Shown here: piece by piece, positions 6,496 to 8,902 of the stretch
How positions within the stretch are numbered: position 1 is the first letter of the stretch
Layout: every line of letters starts with the position of its first letter
Origin: Candidatus Omnitrophota bacterium
GTDB taxonomy: Bacteria > NPL-UPA2 > BS750m-G34
DNA: 8,902 bases
Reading direction: 5' to 3'
NCBI GenBank assembly: GCA_030640045.1
Contig: DAOWKF010000035.1
Coordinates: 1-8,902 of the forward strand
Notes under the pieces: generated by a model
Databases searched by the model: none
Told to the model about the DNA's origin: nothing
Seen by the model: the letters and a program-made list of their open reading frames with translations, nothing else
Program-made: the position numbers and the translations under genes

Positions 6496-7466
6496 TGCAC
6501 TTATTTTTAAAAGAGATTGTTGAGAGAATAAAAGGCAATGGGGAAATAAAGAAAGATGAGGCAGTTAAATTACTTCAGGTCTCGAAGGAAGATCTTCTTT
6601 ATCTTTTTCAGGCAGCATCTTCAATCCGGAGATTTTTTAAAGGCGAAAAGGTCTTTATATGCAGTATTGTAAATGCAAAATCAGGGAAATGTCCTGAAGA
6701 TTGCGCATTCTGCAGTCAGTCCTCCCGTCACGATACTGTTATAAACAGACATCCCCTTCTTTCTCTAAATGAACTTCTGGAACAGGCTGAGGCTGCTTAT
6801 AAGAACAGCCAACATCGTGTTGCTTTTGTCACAAGCGGTGCATCTCTTAATGACAAAGAATTCAGTCGTATCTTAGAGGCAGTTAAAAGCCTGTATAAAA
6901 AGGGAAGGGTTGTCTGCGCCTCTCTCGGGGGTCTCACAAAAGACCGTGCCATGGCCCTTAAAAAGGCAGGCCTATCACGTTATAATCACAATCTGGAGAC
7001 AGCCCCTGCGCATTTTCCCAATATATGCACTACACATAAGTTTCAAGACCGCCTTAAGACTATATCAATCTTAAAAAGCGCAGGGATAGAGGTGTGTGCC
7101 GGAGGAATATGGGGCCTGGGAGAAAGTCCCAGGGAGAGAATAGCCCTCGCCTTTATTTTAAGGGAACTTAAAATAAATTCTTTACCTGTAAACATCCTGA
7201 ATCCTGTTGCCGGCACAAAGATTTTTGGAAAATACCCTTCTCTAAAACCATTAGAAATTTTTAAGACAATCGCTATCTACAGATTGATACTGCCTCAAGT
7301 AGAACTAAAAATTTGCGGCGGGAGAGAGGTAAACTTGCGTTCTCTTCAGCCGCTTATGTTTTTAGCCGGGGCCAATGGAATAATTACCGGGAGTTACTTA
7401 ACTACCGCCGGGCAGGAAGTATCTAAAGACTATGAGATGATACAGGATTTAGGGCTTGAATATTAA
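6495..7466 (+). CDS. bioB: Biotin synthase (radical SAM), with a non-classical auxiliary-cluster cysteine pattern
   Basis: Inserts sulfur into dethiobiotin, the last step of biotin synthesis. The 323-residue length is normal. The radical-SAM motif CPEDCAFC gives C66, C70 and C73 for the [4Fe-4S] cluster. YNHNLET (163-169) and GGREVNL (275-281, with R277 matching the E. coli cluster ligand Arg260) are clear family signatures. Of the classical [2Fe-2S] ligands, C141 (VVCASLG) and C201 (EVCAGGIWGLGE) are kept, but the position of E. coli Cys97 is Ala110 (HRVAFVTSG). Additional cysteines occur at C56 (FICSIVNAKSG), C178 (NICTTH) and C274, a pattern I associate with BioBs of strict anaerobes. The ATG follows an in-frame stop at 6468 and has no Shine-Dalgarno; it lies in the BirA operator. 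It is the first gene of an overlapping three-gene run. Confidence 0.95.
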   Translation: MHLFLKEIVERIKGNGEIKKDEAVKLLQVSKEDLLYLFQAASSIRRFFKGEKVFICSIVNAKSGKCPEDCAFCSQSSRHDTVINRHPLLSLNELLEQAEAAYKNSQHRVAFVTSGASLNDKEFSRILEAVKSLYKKGRVVCASLGGLTKDRAMALKKAGLSRYNHNLETAPAHFPNICTTHKFQDRLKTISILKSAGIEVCAGGIWGLGESPRERIALAFILRELKINSLPVNILNPVAGTKIFGKYPSLKPLEIFKTIAIYRLILPQVELKICGGREVNLRSLQPLMFLAGANGIITGSYLTTAGQEVSKDYEMIQDLGLEY

Positions 7467-8187
7467 GTTAGACAATAAAATAATATTCATAAATGGCATC
7501 ACCGGTGCTATTGGCGAGGCCCTTGCCAGGAGATGCGTTTCTTTAGGCGCAGAAGTATATGGCATATACGGAAAAGATAGATTAAAGGCTGCAGCGCTCC
7601 TTAAAGAAAAGGGCATAAAAAGTTTATCTATCGACCTCTCTAAAAAAAAGCCCGCCTTAAGCAGATTAAAAAAATTTTTAGGGTCTAAAAAAATATATGG
7701 CGTGATAAATACTGTTGGTTTAACTATAGATAAGCCATTGGTTCATCTCAATGAAAAAGACTGGGACGATGTATTAAATGTAAATCTCTCAGGCATTTTT
7801 TATTTAACCAGGACAATAATCCCGCTGGTGGTAGATGGAGGGAGGGTTATCAATCTCTCGTCTTCAACAGGGTTAATCGGAGGAAGAGGCCAGACAAATT
7901 ACGCAAGTGCCAAGGCAGGCCTCTGGGCATTCACGAAGGCCCTGGCCAGAGAGGCAGCCGGATATAATATTATGGTCAATTTGATATTCCCGGGTTTTGT
8001 TCCGTCTAAAATGACAGGGAAGACACCTCAGCGTATCCGGGAGAAGGCAAAAAAAGAGAGTTTGACAGGGGAGATCATGAGACCTGAAGTAGTAGCAGAT
8101 TTTATTATTTATCTGCTCTCCGGATATACTAAAGGAATCACAGGCCAGGCATTTAATATCGATAATCGTATTAGAAGATGGTGGTAA
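7456..8187 (+). CDS. Short-chain dehydrogenase/reductase, FabG-like 3-oxoacyl-ACP reductase
   Basis: Probable NAD(P)H-dependent reductase of a beta-ketoacyl thioester, 243 residues, the FabG length. The Rossmann motif is G14-ITG-A18-I-G20, with the central Gly of GxxxGxG replaced by Ala. NTVG (85-88) stands where FabG has NNAG. Catalytic residues N110, S136 (NLSSSTG), Y149 and K153 (YASAK) are intact. The C-terminus (TGQAFNID, then an Arg/Trp-rich end) differs from the usual FabG VDGG ending. Translation appears to start at TTG 7456, inside the end of bioB (11-base overlap), with AGGA at 7444-7447, 8 bases upstream; no ATG or GTG is available nearby. The coupling to bioB and to the following ketosynthase suggests a role in building the pimeloyl chain of biotin. 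A housekeeping fatty-acid role is the alternative. Confidence 0.9.
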   Translation: MNIKLDNKIIFINGITGAIGEALARRCVSLGAEVYGIYGKDRLKAAALLKEKGIKSLSIDLSKKKPALSRLKKFLGSKKIYGVINTVGLTIDKPLVHLNEKDWDDVLNVNLSGIFYLTRTIIPLVVDGGRVINLSSSTGLIGGRGQTNYASAKAGLWAFTKALAREAAGYNIMVNLIFPGFVPSKMTGKTPQRIREKAKKESLTGEIMRPEVVADFIIYLLSGYTKGITGQAFNIDNRIRRWW

Positions 8188-8902
8188 TAAAAGGGGTTGG
8201 GATTATCTCTCCCCTGGGACAGGGTAAAGCTGCAAATCTGGCAAAAATGAGAGAGGGAAAGAGTTCTATAAAAAGGGTTTGTAATGAGCAGGGGGATTGG
8301 CTTATGGCGCAGGTCCAGGATTCTCTTCTTCTGGAAAGTCTCGCTTCTATGCCAAGGCCTGTTCGGTTTGGTTATCTTGCAATGAAAGAAGCTATTGAAG
8401 AGGCAGGATTATCTCAAGAAGAGCTCAGCTCTCCTCATACAGCTTTTATATTTTCCTGCAGCAAAGGAGACTTCAGTTACCTTGATAAAAAGATAGATAA
8501 AAATTTCTGGCATAATTTCCTTCCTTCCGGCGCTGCTATTGCTTTAGCTAAAAAATTTAATTTAAGGGGGCCGCAGATTTCTATTGTCAGCGCGTGCGCA
8601 ACAGGAGGGACTATTATAGCGAAGGCATCGGACCTATTGCTGGAAGGAAAAATAAAGCGCGTTATAGTCGGCGCTAGCGAAGCGCCTCTTACCCGGTTCC
8701 TTTTAGCCGGTTATGATAAGATGGGGGTCCTTTCTCATAAAGAGATGCGTCCTTTTGATAGAGTAAGAGATGGATTTGTCCTGGGTGAAGGAGGGGTGTG
8801 TCTCATCCTGGAGAAGCAGGCCGAAGGCATGGGAAAGATCGCAGGATGTAGTCTTGCCACAAATATCGGCGTCCCATATAGATTTGATTTAGATGGAGAT
8901 TC
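8178..8902 (+). CDS. Beta-ketoacyl-ACP synthase (FabF-like), 3' end outside the window
   Basis: Condensing enzyme of the thiolase fold that elongates an acyl chain with malonyl-ACP; 241 codons are visible. The N-terminus (IKGVGIISPLG) is the typical KAS I/II opening. The nucleophile is Cys140 in SACATGG, and the glycine-rich GFVLGEGG (199-206) matches the family. The two catalytic histidines and the Lys would lie beyond the window edge and cannot be checked. The catalytic Cys is about 20 residues earlier than in E. coli FabF (Cys163), so the N-terminal half is compact. The ATG at 8178 overlaps the SDR stop by 10 bases (a GTG at 8181 is an alternative), with a weak GAAG just upstream, so translation is probably coupled. 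Position in a BirA-controlled bioB operon suggests pimeloyl-thioester synthesis. Confidence 0.9.
   Translation, partial: MVVIKGVGIISPLGQGKAANLAKMREGKSSIKRVCNEQGDWLMAQVQDSLLLESLASMPRPVRFGYLAMKEAIEEAGLSQEELSSPHTAFIFSCSKGDFSYLDKKIDKNFWHNFLPSGAAIALAKKFNLRGPQISIVSACATGGTIIAKASDLLLEGKIKRVIVGASEAPLTRFLLAGYDKMGVLSHKEMRPFDRVRDGFVLGEGGVCLILEKQAEGMGKIAGCSLATNIGVPYRFDLDGD

Overview
The window carries seven genes, all on the + strand, plus unusually informative intergenic regions. The base composition is moderately AT-rich. A sigma-54 two-component system, a B12-dependent (class II) ribonucleotide reductase and a biotin synthase with an anaerobe-type cysteine pattern point to an anaerobic, Gram-negative-type bacterium from a lineage that uses sigma-54 (for example deltaproteobacterial, Nitrospirota or Omnitrophota-like). 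The sequence does not settle the phylum. I see no mobile element, CRISPR array, tRNA or rRNA.

Region 1 (1-2886) holds the 3' part of a membrane sensor histidine kinase, overlapping by one base a complete NtrC-family sigma-54 activator. Region 2 (2887-3194) has no protein gene but is densely organised. It contains a palindromic site with an extra half-site (candidate activator sites), an 11-bp inverted repeat, an excellent -24/-12 sigma-54 promoter, and a transcript of about 110 nt. That transcript can fold into two nested stems and ends at a strong intrinsic terminator. This looks like a sigma-54-dependent small RNA controlled by the two-component system beside it, and it is the most interesting element in the window. 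Its pyrimidine-rich loop is complementary over 11 bases, including one G-U pair, to the ribosome-binding region of the downstream nrdJ gene.

Region 3 (3195-6352) holds a rhomboid intramembrane protease, then a spacer with two tandem candidate NrdR boxes, a U-tract hairpin and a near-consensus sigma-70 promoter, then nrdJ, which makes deoxyribonucleotides using adenosylcobalamin.

Region 4 (6353-8902) starts with a spacer ending in a BirA-type biotin operator that overlaps the bioB start codon. bioB is followed by a short-chain dehydrogenase/reductase and a beta-ketoacyl-ACP synthase that runs off the window. The three genes overlap end to end and read as one translationally coupled operon under biotin control. 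This suggests dedicated fatty-acid-synthesis-type enzymes making the pimeloyl precursor of biotin.
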